From Thermoflexus hugenholtzii JAD2 (GTDB lineage: Bacteria > Chloroflexota > Dehalococcoidia > UBA2979): 9,928 bases of DNA. Positions 1 through 5,373 of the stretch are shown piece after piece. The stretch spans positions 1 to 9,928 of the forward strand of contig CAMDBZ010000039.1 in assembly GCA_945889565.1 (NCBI GenBank), in the 5' to 3' direction. The notes under the pieces are model-generated. The model did no database searches, was not told the DNA's origin, and saw only the letters and a list, made by a program, of their open reading frames with translations. Within the stretch, counting starts at the first letter, position 1; each line of letters begins with the position of its first letter. The position numbers and the translations under genes were made by a program.

Positions 1-5
1 GGGAG
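1..5 (+). promoter_or_regulatory. Ribosome binding site of the FmdB-family gene
   Basis: GGGAG at the very start of the window lies 6 nt before the ATG at position 12. This is normal Shine-Dalgarno spacing and supports that start. The promoter lies outside the window. Confidence 0.6.
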
Positions 6-11
6 CCGCGC

Positions 12-395
12 ATGCCGCTGTACGAGTACTACTGCGCCGAGTGCAACGGCATCTTCGAGCTGCTGCGCCCGGTCCGCCAGTCGAGCGACCCGCAGCCCTG
101 CCCCCAGTGCGACTCGGAGTCGCGCCGCCTGATGCCGACCGACTTCAACGCCTTCGTCGTGCGCGACGGCATGCCCCGCCGCATCCCCGACGACGGCACG
201 TACTGGGGCCTCGAAGGCCGCCTGAAGAACCCCCTCACCACCAACGACCCGAAGCCCGAAGACATCGTCGGCTTCAAAGCCAAGCGCCCCGACTCCACCA
301 TCCTCTCCGAGGACGAGCGCACGACCACGAAGCCGGAGATCGTGGTGCGTCGCCGGGAGAAGAAGACCGCGAAGGCGGCCCCTGAAGCGGGGTAG
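12..395 (+). CDS. FmdB-family zinc-ribbon protein
   Basis: A small 127-residue protein opening with MPLYEYYC, the usual start of the FmdB/CxxC_CxxC_SSSS regulatory-domain family. The N-terminal zinc ribbon has paired cysteines C8/C11 and C30/C33, expected to bind one zinc ion. The rest (about residues 40-127) is charged, low in cysteine, probably flexible, and ends in a lysine/arginine-rich tail. Family members are often called putative regulatory proteins after FmdB of methylotrophs, but their biochemical role is not established, so no specific function is claimed. The ATG is supported by GGGAG 6 nt upstream. The next gene follows on the same strand after a short gap (25 nt to the ATG chosen here), so co-transcription is possible. 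Family assignment is confident; role unknown. Confidence 0.87.
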   Translation: MPLYEYYCAECNGIFELLRPVRQSSDPQPCPQCDSESRRLMPTDFNAFVVRDGMPRRIPDDGTYWGLEGRLKNPLTTNDPKPEDIVGFKAKRPDSTILSEDERTTTKPEIVVRRREKKTAKAAPEAG

Positions 396-420
396 CCAGA
401 TCGTGTCCTCAGGCGTGCCC

Positions 421-987
421 ATGCGCGCTGTGCTTGTTGTCGTTCTCATGTCGGTCGTGGGCGCCGCCTCCCAAAGCATGTCGTCCCGCACGCCCCAAAC
501 ACGACAGTACGAGGGCTATGGCGTCGCCTTCGACTACCCGTCGGACTCGTCGACGAGCGAGGTCAGTATCGGGGAACTCGGCGAGTATGGGGTCTTGCTG
601 CTGCAGCTCGCGGGACCGGCCGGGCGGCCACCTGAGGAGATGGGACCCCCTTCGGCGTTGGTCACGTGGTTCCCCGTCGCGGGGGGGTCGACTCCCGATG
701 CTGAGCTTCGCACCTGGATCGCGTCCCGTCGCGACTCCGAGCCCGGCTTCGGGTGGAGCGTTGTTGAGACGGGCGCGTTCCGGGGCAACGGCCACGACGT
801 CCAGTACCAGCTGTGGCGTGTGTACGGCCGCGGAGAGCTGACGGCGATACGCGTACTGGGTGTGACGGCGTGCTCGGCCTCGCGGCGGTACGTAATCGTC
901 GACGCGACCGCAGCGCCTGGATTCGCGACCCAGCGCGAATTGCTCGACCGGTTCTTCGTGACGGCGCGATCGCTTCGGTGCGAATAG
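421..987 (+). CDS. Predicted secreted protein of unknown function
   Basis: About 188 residues from the ATG at 421. A GTG at 403 in the same frame would add six residues and cannot be excluded. The ATG is preferred because it places Arg2 directly before a hydrophobic stretch (AVLVVVLMSVVGAAS), giving a short Sec-type signal peptide with likely cleavage near residues 16-20. No lipobox cysteine is seen. The mature part contains a YGVAFDYPS motif, reminiscent of the start of PsbP/DcrB-like beta-sandwich domains (F-x-YP). That is a weak resemblance, not an assignment. Two cysteines near the C-terminus could form a disulfide in an exported protein. By hand count about 20% of codons end in A or T, against about 7% in the DinB-like gene at 6532, suggesting a faster-evolving or accessory gene. 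It converges with the prenyl synthase across a 44-nt gap. Confidence 0.62.
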   Translation: MRAVLVVVLMSVVGAASQSMSSRTPQTRQYEGYGVAFDYPSDSSTSEVSIGELGEYGVLLLQLAGPAGRPPEEMGPPSALVTWFPVAGGSTPDAELRTWIASRRDSEPGFGWSVVETGAFRGNGHDVQYQLWRVYGRGELTAIRVLGVTACSASRRYVIVDATAAPGFATQRELLDRFFVTARSLRCE

Positions 988-1031
988 AGCGCGATCCGGT
1001 ACGGCAGTCCGCTCTCCCGCCCCGCCCGACT

Positions 1032-2024
1032 TCAGCTCCGCCGCGCCAGCACGTAGTCCACCAGCCCGTCGAGCGTCGCGCGGGGCTCGCCCGGGGGCAG
1101 CTCGTCGAGGGCGGCGCGGGCGGCATCGGCGAAGCGCCGCGCGGTCACCAGCGACTGTTCGAGCAGGTCCGACGCGCGGATCTCGGTCACGGCGCGCTGC
1201 AGGTTCGCGCGGCGGCGCGTGCCCTCGAAGGCGCGACGCACGGGGTTGTCGTCCGGCGAGCGCTCCATGTACAGCAGCGCCGGCAGCGTCAGCGTCCCCG
1301 CGAGCAGGTCCGAGCCCGCCGGCTTGCCGAGCTCCTCTGAGGTCGCCGCGAAGTCCAGCACATCGTCGACGATCTGGAACGCCATCCCGATCTGGTCGCC
1401 GAAGCGGCGCAGCGCGCGCACCTCGCGCTCCGGCGCGCCTGTCACCAGCGCCCCGTTCTCCGCCGCAGTCGCGAACAGCGACGCCGTCTTGCCGTGGATG
1501 CGGTCGAGGTAGCGCTGCACGTCGCGCGAGTACTCGAACGCCGCGACGTCCTGCGCGAGCTCGCCCTGCGCCATCACGCGCAGCGTCTCGGCGAAGTTGC
1601 GGATCACCTGCACGTGCCCCGTGCGCGCGACGAACTCCGCCGCGTGCGCGAACAGGTAGTCTCCGAGCATCACGCTCGACGCGTTGTTGAACAGCGCTGC
1701 CGCCGTCGGCCGCCCGCGCCGCTCCGGCGCCGCGTCGATCACGTCGTCGTGCACCAGCGTCGCCGTGTGCAGCAGCTCGACGCTCGCCGCGAGCGGCACG
1801 AGCAGCTCGAGGTCGTAGCGCCCGAGCCGCCCCGCGAGCAGCGCGATCGCCGGGCGCAGCCGCTTGCCGCCCCCGCCGAGCGTCGACTCCAGCATGCGCC
1901 GCAGCCACGGGAACTCGACCTCCGTCAGCGACGCGATCAGCGCGTCGACGCGCGGCAGGTCGGCCGCGACCGGCCCGTACAGCTCCGCGAGCTCGCGGTT
2001 CGCGGACGCGTCGACGGCCGTCAC
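1032..2024 (-). CDS. Long-chain (all-trans) polyprenyl diphosphate synthase
   Basis: A 330-residue trans-isoprenyl diphosphate synthase that adds isopentenyl diphosphate to an allylic primer in the cytoplasm, probably making the side chain of a respiratory quinone such as menaquinone. Visible motifs are GKRLRP (residues 53-58), the first aspartate-rich motif DDVID (93-97) in the context LLHTATLVHDDVID, K179-T180, and the second motif DDVLD (220-224) after FGDQIGMAFQIV. A small Ala-Thr pair at the fourth and fifth positions before the first aspartate motif, rather than bulky aromatics, fits long products (C35-C45) over farnesyl or geranylgeranyl; the exact length cannot be read from sequence. 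The frame runs open far upstream, but that part is a shadow of tatD. The chosen GTG overlaps the tatD stop as GTGA, which suggests translational coupling. Heptaprenyl/octaprenyl synthase is the closest type. Confidence 0.93.
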   Translation of the reverse strand: MTAVDASANRELAELYGPVAADLPRVDALIASLTEVEFPWLRRMLESTLGGGGKRLRPAIALLAGRLGRYDLELLVPLAASVELLHTATLVHDDVIDAAPERRGRPTAAALFNNASSVMLGDYLFAHAAEFVARTGHVQVIRNFAETLRVMAQGELAQDVAAFEYSRDVQRYLDRIHGKTASLFATAAENGALVTGAPEREVRALRRFGDQIGMAFQIVDDVLDFAATSEELGKPAGSDLLAGTLTLPALLYMERSPDDNPVRRAFEGTRRRANLQRAVTEIRASDLLEQSLVTARRFADAARAALDELPPGEPRATLDGLVDYVLARRS

Positions 2025-2866
2025 GCCGGCGCCTGCGGCTGCAGCGTCACGCCGAACAACCGCGCCGCGTTGCGCGCCGTCGCGGCTGCGACATCCTCGG
2101 CGGTGCAGCCGCGCAGCGCGGCGACGGCGCGCACCGTCTCGACGACGTACGCGGGCTCGTTGCGCGTGCCGCGGTAGGGCACCGGCGTGAGGTACGGCGC
2201 GTCCGTCTCCACGAGCAGGCTCGCGAGCGGCACCGTGCGCGCGACCTCCTGCCCGCGCGTGTTGCCGGGGTACGTCACCGGCCCCGGCACCGAGATCGCG
2301 AAGCCGAGCTCGACGTAGCGCGCGGCGAGCTCCGCGTCGCCCGCGTAGCAATGCAGCATGCCGATCTCGCGCTCGGCGCCCAGGTAGCGGCCGACGCGGC
2401 GGGCCCATGGCTCCACCTGCGCGTACGCGTCCTCGTCGGCGTTGCGCACGTGCAGCACCACCGGCAGCGCGTACTCGCGCGCGAGCTCGAGCTGCACCGC
2501 GAACGCGGCGAACTGCTGCTCCGGCGGCGAGATGTTGCGAAAGAAGTCCAGCCCGATCTCGCCGATGCCGACGAAGCCGCCGGCGTCGAGCAGCGCGCGC
2601 AGCGCGTCGTGCTCGGCGTCGAAGTCGCGCGCGGAGTGCGGGTGCACGCCCGCGACCGCGAACACGCGCTCCGGCGTCGCCTGCGCGAGCGCGAGCGCCT
2701 GGCGGCTGCTCTCGACGTCGCCGCCCACCTCGACGACCGCGACGAGGCCCGCCGCCCACGCGCGCGCCATCGCGTCGGCGTGGTCGCCGCGAAACTCGCG
2801 CGAGAAGCTGTGCGCGTGCGCGTCGACGACCGGCGCGTCGATGCGTTGCGTCGTGTATGCAGGCAC
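2021..2866 (-). CDS. tatD: TatD-family metal-dependent hydrolase/DNase
   Basis: A 281-residue TIM-barrel amidohydrolase-superfamily enzyme of the TatD group, a metal-dependent 3'-5' exonuclease/DNase in characterised members. All expected metal ligands can be placed: DAHAH (H17, H19), E103 in GEIGLDFF, H139 in VVLHVRNA, H172 in LHCYAG and D222 in VETDAPYLTP. The C-terminal signature RGTRNEP, typical of the family, follows the aspartate. The usual DTHCH opening reads DAHAH here. The start is a GTG 7 nt after the stop of the small ABM-like gene, with no strong Shine-Dalgarno, so translation probably depends on the upstream gene. Its stop overlaps the prenyl synthase start by 4 nt. A metG-tatD neighbourhood is common in bacteria; the biological reason is unclear. 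Confidence 0.95.
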   Translation of the reverse strand: MPAYTTQRIDAPVVDAHAHSFSREFRGDHADAMARAWAAGLVAVVEVGGDVESSRQALALAQATPERVFAVAGVHPHSARDFDAEHDALRALLDAGGFVGIGEIGLDFFRNISPPEQQFAAFAVQLELAREYALPVVLHVRNADEDAYAQVEPWARRVGRYLGAEREIGMLHCYAGDAELAARYVELGFAISVPGPVTYPGNTRGQEVARTVPLASLLVETDAPYLTPVPYRGTRNEPAYVVETVRAVAALRGCTAEDVAAATARNAARLFGVTLQPQAPA

Positions 2867-2873
2867 GTGCTCG

Positions 2874-3188
2874 CTACCCCCCCGGAACGCCGCTCTTGTG
2901 CGTCGTGAAGATGATCTCGCCGTCGTGCCACTCCGGCGGCTCCTCGAGCCCGGTCAGCATCTGGTGGTAGAGGTGGTCTTGCACGGGCGTCGCAGCATTC
3001 GCGTGGTACGCTTCGCGGCTCTCGAAGGCGACCGTCACCCACACCACATCTGGATCCTCATCGGCCTGATAGATGGTCGTCGAAATCCAGCCCGCCATGG
3101 TAGGGCGGGCGGTCTGCGTACCAAACCACGCGCGTATCCACTGGAGTCCGCCCGGCTTGCAGCGCATCCGCGCGACCGTCCCGTACAC
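2874..3188 (-). CDS. ABM-like dimeric alpha/beta-barrel protein
   Basis: About 104 residues. The pattern VYGTVARMRCKPG, an internal WVTVAFESREAYHA and a C-terminal helix-strand fits the antibiotic-biosynthesis-monooxygenase/stress-responsive ferredoxin-like fold, whose members usually act as homodimers. Function ranges from quinone monooxygenase to heme degradation to no known activity, and no catalytic signature decides here. The frame is open to a GTG at 3212, but the GTG at 3188 is preferred: GGAGG lies 6 nt upstream and the protein then starts at the first beta strand. It sits between metG and tatD, 7 nt before tatD, so it is probably co-transcribed with tatD and the prenyl synthase. About 15% of its codons end in A/T, somewhat more than the densest core genes. 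It may be a late insertion into a metG-tatD unit. Confidence 0.75.
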   Translation of the reverse strand: MYGTVARMRCKPGGLQWIRAWFGTQTARPTMAGWISTTIYQADEDPDVVWVTVAFESREAYHANAATPVQDHLYHQMLTGLEEPPEWHDGEIIFTTHKSGVPGG

Positions 3189-3194
3189 GTGCGT

Positions 3195-3199
3195 CCTCC
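3195..3199 (-). promoter_or_regulatory. Shine-Dalgarno deciding the ABM-like gene start
   Basis: Read on the minus strand this is GGAGG, 6 nt before the GTG at 3188. It is the strongest ribosome binding site in the metG-to-prenyl-synthase run and favours the internal GTG over the upstream one at 3212, which would place the site inside the coding region. Confidence 0.65.
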
Positions 3200-3263
3200 G
3201 CTTCCCTGCCACGGCGTTGCGACCGTCCGCAAGCTGCTGGCGCGCATCGTACCGCCCGACCGC

Positions 3264-3292
3264 GACGGCGCGGGCGCTACCCCGTGCCCGTC
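3264..3292 (-). terminator. Stem-loop at the metG stop codon (possible terminator or attenuator)
   Basis: On the minus strand the end of metG can fold as GACGG(G)CACGGG, a 6-nt loop GTAGCG, then CCCGCGCCGTC. That gives ten of eleven positions paired, with one bulged G and one A/C mismatch. No T-run follows, so it is not a classical intrinsic terminator. It could protect the mRNA 3' end or partly separate metG from the downstream genes, which start after a 102-nt gap. The pairing is read directly; the role is inferred. Confidence 0.35.
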
Positions 3293-4988
3293 ACGATGAC
3301 TGACCGAGGCGCGACTCCTCCTCCTCGACCAGCGTGTCGTCGAGCTTCGTAAAGAGCGGCGCGGGCTCCGGCAACGGCGTGCCAGCCTCGACGTGACGAC
3401 GCGTCCAGCCCGCCGACTCGATCGCGTCCGCCTGGCCGACGAGCCGCCACGCGCGCTCGCAGCTCTCCGGCAGGAACGGCCGCAGCAGGCTCGCGAGCCC
3501 CGCGATCACGTCGATCGCCGTCGCGAGCGTCTCGGCGGCGTGCGCGCGGTCGGTGCGCACCGCGGTCCACGGCGCGCGCTCGTCGAGGTAGCGGTTCGCC
3601 TCCTGCGCTACGGCGAACGCCGTCTGCAGCGCCGCGCGCAGCTGCACCGCCTCGATGTGCCGGCCCGCCTCCACGAACGCCGCGTCGACGCGCGCGAGCA
3701 TCGCCGTCGAGGCAGGCGCGGGCGCGCCCTCCGGCGCCGGCACACACGCCTCGAAGTGCCGGCGCGTCAGCGTCAGCACGCGGTGGACGAGGTTGCCCCA
3801 CGTCGCCACCAGCTCGTCGTTGTTGCGGCGCACGTACTCCGCCCACGTGAAGTCCGCGTCGGACGTCTCCGGCATCACCGCTGCCAGCATGTAACGCAGC
3901 GGATCGACATCGTGGCGGTCGAGGTAGTCCGGCATCCACACCGCCCAGTTGCGGCTCGACGACGCCTTCGCGCCGGACATCGTCACGTACTGGTTCGCCG
4001 GCACGTCGTACGGTAGGTTCAGGCCGCCGTAGCCCATCAGGATGGCCGGCCAGATCGTCGTGTGGAACGGCACGTTGTCCTTGCCCTGGAAGTAGTACGC
4101 GCGCGCGTCCGGCGCCTCCCAGAACGCGCGCCACGCCTCCGGGTCGCCGGCGCGCTCCGCCCACTCCATGGAGGCCGACAGGTAGCCGATCACCGCCTCG
4201 AACCAGACGTAGATGCGCTTGCCCTCGAAGCCGGGCACCGGCACGGGCACGCCCCAGTCGAGGTCGCGCGTGATCGCGCGGTCGTGCAGCCCCTCGCGCA
4301 GCAGCCCGAGCGTGAAGTTGCGCACCGCGGGCCGCCAGTGCGTTTGCGCTTCGACCCACGTGCGCAGCTGCTCGTTGAACGCCGAGAGGCGCAGGAAGAA
4401 GTGCTCCGAAACGCGCGGCTCCGGCGTGGCGTCGGAGAGCTTCGAGCGCGGCTGCAGCAGCTCGAGAGCATCGAGCGTGGAGCCGCAGTTGTCGCACTGG
4501 TCGCCGCGCGCGCCGTCGTAGCCGCAGCGCGGGCACACGCCCTCCACGTAGCGATCCGGCAGGAAGCGCCCCACCTTGGCGTCGAACAGCAGTGTCTGCT
4601 CGGCGGTGTAGATGTGCCCCGCCTCGATCAGCCGCGTGAACATGTCCTGCGCCACGCGCGCGTGGTTTACGGTCGCGGTCGAGGTGAACAGGTCGAAGCT
4701 GATGCCGAAGCGCGCGAACGTATCGACGAACGACGCGTGGTTACGCTCGAAGACCGCCTGTGGCGTCGTGCCCTCGGCCTCGGCGCGTACCGTGATCGGT
4801 GTCCCGTGCGCGTCCGAGCCCGATACCATCAGCACGCGGTTGCCGCGCATGCGGTGATAGCGCGCGAAGATGTCGGCTGGCAGATACGCGCCCGCGATCT
4901 GCCCCGCGTGCAGCGGCGTGTTGGCGTACGGCCACGCGACGCATACGAGGATCGTCTGGGGCGTCACGTCGGGCGCTGGCTCGGGCAT
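3291..4988 (-). CDS. metG: Methionyl-tRNA synthetase
   Basis: A 565-residue class I aminoacyl-tRNA synthetase that charges tRNA-Met with methionine in the cytoplasm. The Rossmann domain opens with VAWPYANTPLHAGQ, so the HIGH signature is HAGQ (27-30). The zinc-binding connective domain has C152/C155 and C165/C168. The methionine-pocket region VWFEAVIGYL is at 260-270. The KMSKS loop appears as KASSS (341-345) within MSGAKASSSRN. The helical anticodon-binding domain follows, including the NNDELVATWGNLVHRVL block. There is no C-terminal EMAP/Trbp111-like tRNA-binding extension. The ATG has no Shine-Dalgarno but has TAGCAT 6 nt upstream, suggesting a leaderless mRNA. It heads the minus-strand run with the ABM-like gene, tatD and prenyl synthase. 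Identity is very secure; the signature variants may mark a subfamily. Confidence 0.97.
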   Translation of the reverse strand: MPEPAPDVTPQTILVCVAWPYANTPLHAGQIAGAYLPADIFARYHRMRGNRVLMVSGSDAHGTPITVRAEAEGTTPQAVFERNHASFVDTFARFGISFDLFTSTATVNHARVAQDMFTRLIEAGHIYTAEQTLLFDAKVGRFLPDRYVEGVCPRCGYDGARGDQCDNCGSTLDALELLQPRSKLSDATPEPRVSEHFFLRLSAFNEQLRTWVEAQTHWRPAVRNFTLGLLREGLHDRAITRDLDWGVPVPVPGFEGKRIYVWFEAVIGYLSASMEWAERAGDPEAWRAFWEAPDARAYYFQGKDNVPFHTTIWPAILMGYGGLNLPYDVPANQYVTMSGAKASSSRNWAVWMPDYLDRHDVDPLRYMLAAVMPETSDADFTWAEYVRRNNDELVATWGNLVHRVLTLTRRHFEACVPAPEGAPAPASTAMLARVDAAFVEAGRHIEAVQLRAALQTAFAVAQEANRYLDERAPWTAVRTDRAHAAETLATAIDVIAGLASLLRPFLPESCERAWRLVGQADAIESAGWTRRHVEAGTPLPEPAPLFTKLDDTLVEEEESRLGQSS

Positions 4989-4994
4989 AGCGGA

Positions 4995-5023
4995 ATGCTA
5001 GCACCCGCCCCGGGTGTGGTCCG
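4995..5023 (-). promoter_or_regulatory. Candidate leaderless promoter of metG
   Basis: On the minus strand TAGCAT (5000-4995) lies exactly 6 nt before the metG ATG. A weak -35 candidate CGGACC (5023-5018), sharing only the GAC core with TTGACA, is 17 nt upstream of it. A start site about 6-7 nt after the -10 would fall on the ATG, giving an mRNA with no leader. No Shine-Dalgarno is present, consistent with this. The same arrangement is seen at prfA. Confidence 0.5.
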
Positions 5024-5045
5024 TGCAGCGCGGACAAACGCACGA

Positions 5046-5066
5046 CCCCGCCCGGCTGGGCGCGGG
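5046..5066. repeat. GC-rich inverted repeat sharing an 11-mer with the 6996-7026 hairpin
   Basis: CGCCC-GGCT-GGGCG forms a 5-bp stem, extended after a bulge by CCC/GGG. Its first 11 bases (CCCCGCCCGGC) are identical to 7004-7014 in the hairpin between the DinB-like gene and prmC. Two such elements in separate intergenic gaps hint at a dispersed genomic repeat family, but an 11-mer match in very GC-rich DNA is weak evidence. Confidence 0.3.
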
Positions 5067-5146
5067 CGCGGGCTCATCAGCAGCTTCATGGCCCTGCCTC
5101 TGAGCGCCCCGCGGCGCCTCAAATGATTAGCAACATGGACTGATTC

Positions 5147-5176
5147 TTGACGCTCGCGTGCGCCCGCCGCTATCCT
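5147..5176 (+). promoter_or_regulatory. Sigma70-like promoter upstream of guaB3 (P1)
   Basis: TTGACG (5147-5152), an 18-nt spacer and TATCCT (5171-5176) form a good housekeeping promoter facing guaB3, just downstream of a locally AT-rich stretch. The predicted start is near 5183, giving a leader of about 190 nt before the ATG. This is the best -35/-10 pair I see in the window. Confidence 0.6.
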
Positions 5177-5181
5177 GAGCC

Positions 5182-5200
5182 GCAACCACTTCGCGGTTGC
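5182..5200 (+). other. Small hairpin at the predicted 5' end of the guaB3 leader
   Basis: GCAACC (5182-5187) pairs perfectly with GGTTGC (5195-5200) around a 7-nt loop ACTTCGC. It lies at the predicted P1 start site, so it would cap the 5' end of the transcript, where such hairpins often stabilise RNA. Alternatively it is a protein-binding inverted repeat. Confidence 0.4.
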
Positions 5201-5219
5201 CTCGGGCGGTCCACCGTGT

Positions 5220-5228
5220 TGGTATCAT
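5220..5228 (+). promoter_or_regulatory. Extended -10 upstream of guaB3 (P2)
   Basis: TGG followed directly by TATCAT (5223-5228) matches the extended -10 pattern TGnTATAAT with one mismatch. The only -35-like match (TTGCCT, 5197-5202) is 20 nt away, too far to count for much. If active, transcription would begin near 5235, at the foot of the following GC hairpin. Confidence 0.35.
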
Positions 5229-5235
5229 TCCTTCG

Positions 5236-5259
5236 AGACCCCTCCAGCGCGGGGGGTCT
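5236..5259 (+). terminator. Terminator-like hairpin in the guaB3 leader
   Basis: AGACCCC (5236-5242) pairs with GGGGTCT (5253-5259). CC (5244-5245) also pairs with GG (5251-5252) after a bulged T, leaving a 5-nt loop AGCGC. This is a stable 9-bp stem. It is followed by TCGCG and has no T-run, so it could be an attenuator-like element, a remnant terminator or a leader structure. It lies downstream of both candidate guaB3 promoters. Confidence 0.4.
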
Positions 5260-5289
5260 TCGCGTTCAAGCCCCCCGACAGCTCCCTCA

Positions 5290-5313
5290 CGGCCCCTCGC
5301 GCGCGAGGGGCCG
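5290..5313. repeat. Perfect 24-bp palindrome in the guaB3 leader
   Basis: Half-site CGGCCCCTCGCG followed by its exact reverse complement, with no spacer and a CGCGCG centre, 60 nt before the guaB3 ATG. As DNA it could be an operator for a dimeric regulator. As RNA it would fold into a stem of about 10 bp with a short loop, upstream of the ribosome binding site without covering it. Perfection over 24 bp is unlikely by chance even at this GC content. Confidence 0.55.
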
Positions 5314-5358
5314 CTCTGTATCCGCGACCCAGCACTGCACAGCGCACGCCACCCGCAC

Positions 5359-5364
5359 GGAAGG
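5359..5364 (+). promoter_or_regulatory. Ribosome binding site of guaB3
   Basis: GGAAGG, 9 nt before the ATG at 5374. It selects this ATG rather than the upstream extension of the frame, whose residues are low-complexity leader sequence. Confidence 0.65.
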
Positions 5365-5373
5365 CGGACACCG

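Larger units (their letters stand above)
4989..5373. other. Divergent intergenic region between metG and guaB3
   Basis: A 385-base region with no credible gene; the open frames across it are GC-rich shadows with low-complexity Pro/Arg/Ala composition. It holds the metG promoter at its left edge, a GC-rich imperfect inverted repeat near 5046-5066, a sigma70-like promoter (5147-5176), a small hairpin (5182-5200), a second extended -10 (5220-5228), a strong GC hairpin (5236-5259), a perfect 24-bp palindrome (5290-5313) and the guaB3 ribosome binding site (5359-5364). The stretch at about 5119-5150 is clearly more AT-rich than its surroundings, as expected just upstream of and at a promoter. Confidence 0.7.

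Noticed and set aside
186..192. Possible stress on RF1 stop recognition from the PET tripeptide (residues 186-188 of prfA)
   Set aside because: PxT with a glutamate in the middle is ordinary among bacterial RF1 proteins, so it is not unusual. The coordinates given here are residue-based, not a base position.
409..1908. A 499-codon minus-strand frame across the secreted-protein and prenyl synthase genes
   Set aside because: Ala/Arg-rich shadow in another frame of a clear prenyl synthase; no domain.
2025..2759. N-terminal extension of the prenyl synthase frame (open on the minus strand to 2759)
   Set aside because: The extra residues are Ala/Arg/Gly-rich low-complexity shadow of tatD, and the protein already has its full family length from the GTG at 2024.
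4964..5185. A short minus-strand frame in the metG-guaB3 gap starting near 5185
   Set aside because: Pro/Arg-rich reading of the GC-rich inverted repeat, with no ribosome binding site at its start and overlapping the metG start and promoter.
5177..5313. A small RNA gene (tRNA, SRP RNA or 6S-like) in the guaB3 leader
   Set aside because: No cloverleaf, no SRP conserved loop and no 6S-type bubble could be made out. The hairpins fit a leader better.
5197..5373. Upstream extension of the guaB3 frame
   Set aside because: It would translate the hairpins and palindrome into low-complexity residues. The ATG at 5374 has GGAAGG and gives the usual GuaB3 length and N-terminus.
5147..5373. A known riboswitch class (purine, PRPP, ppGpp, T-box)
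   Set aside because: None of the conserved core motifs of these classes is visible; only generic GC-rich stems are seen.
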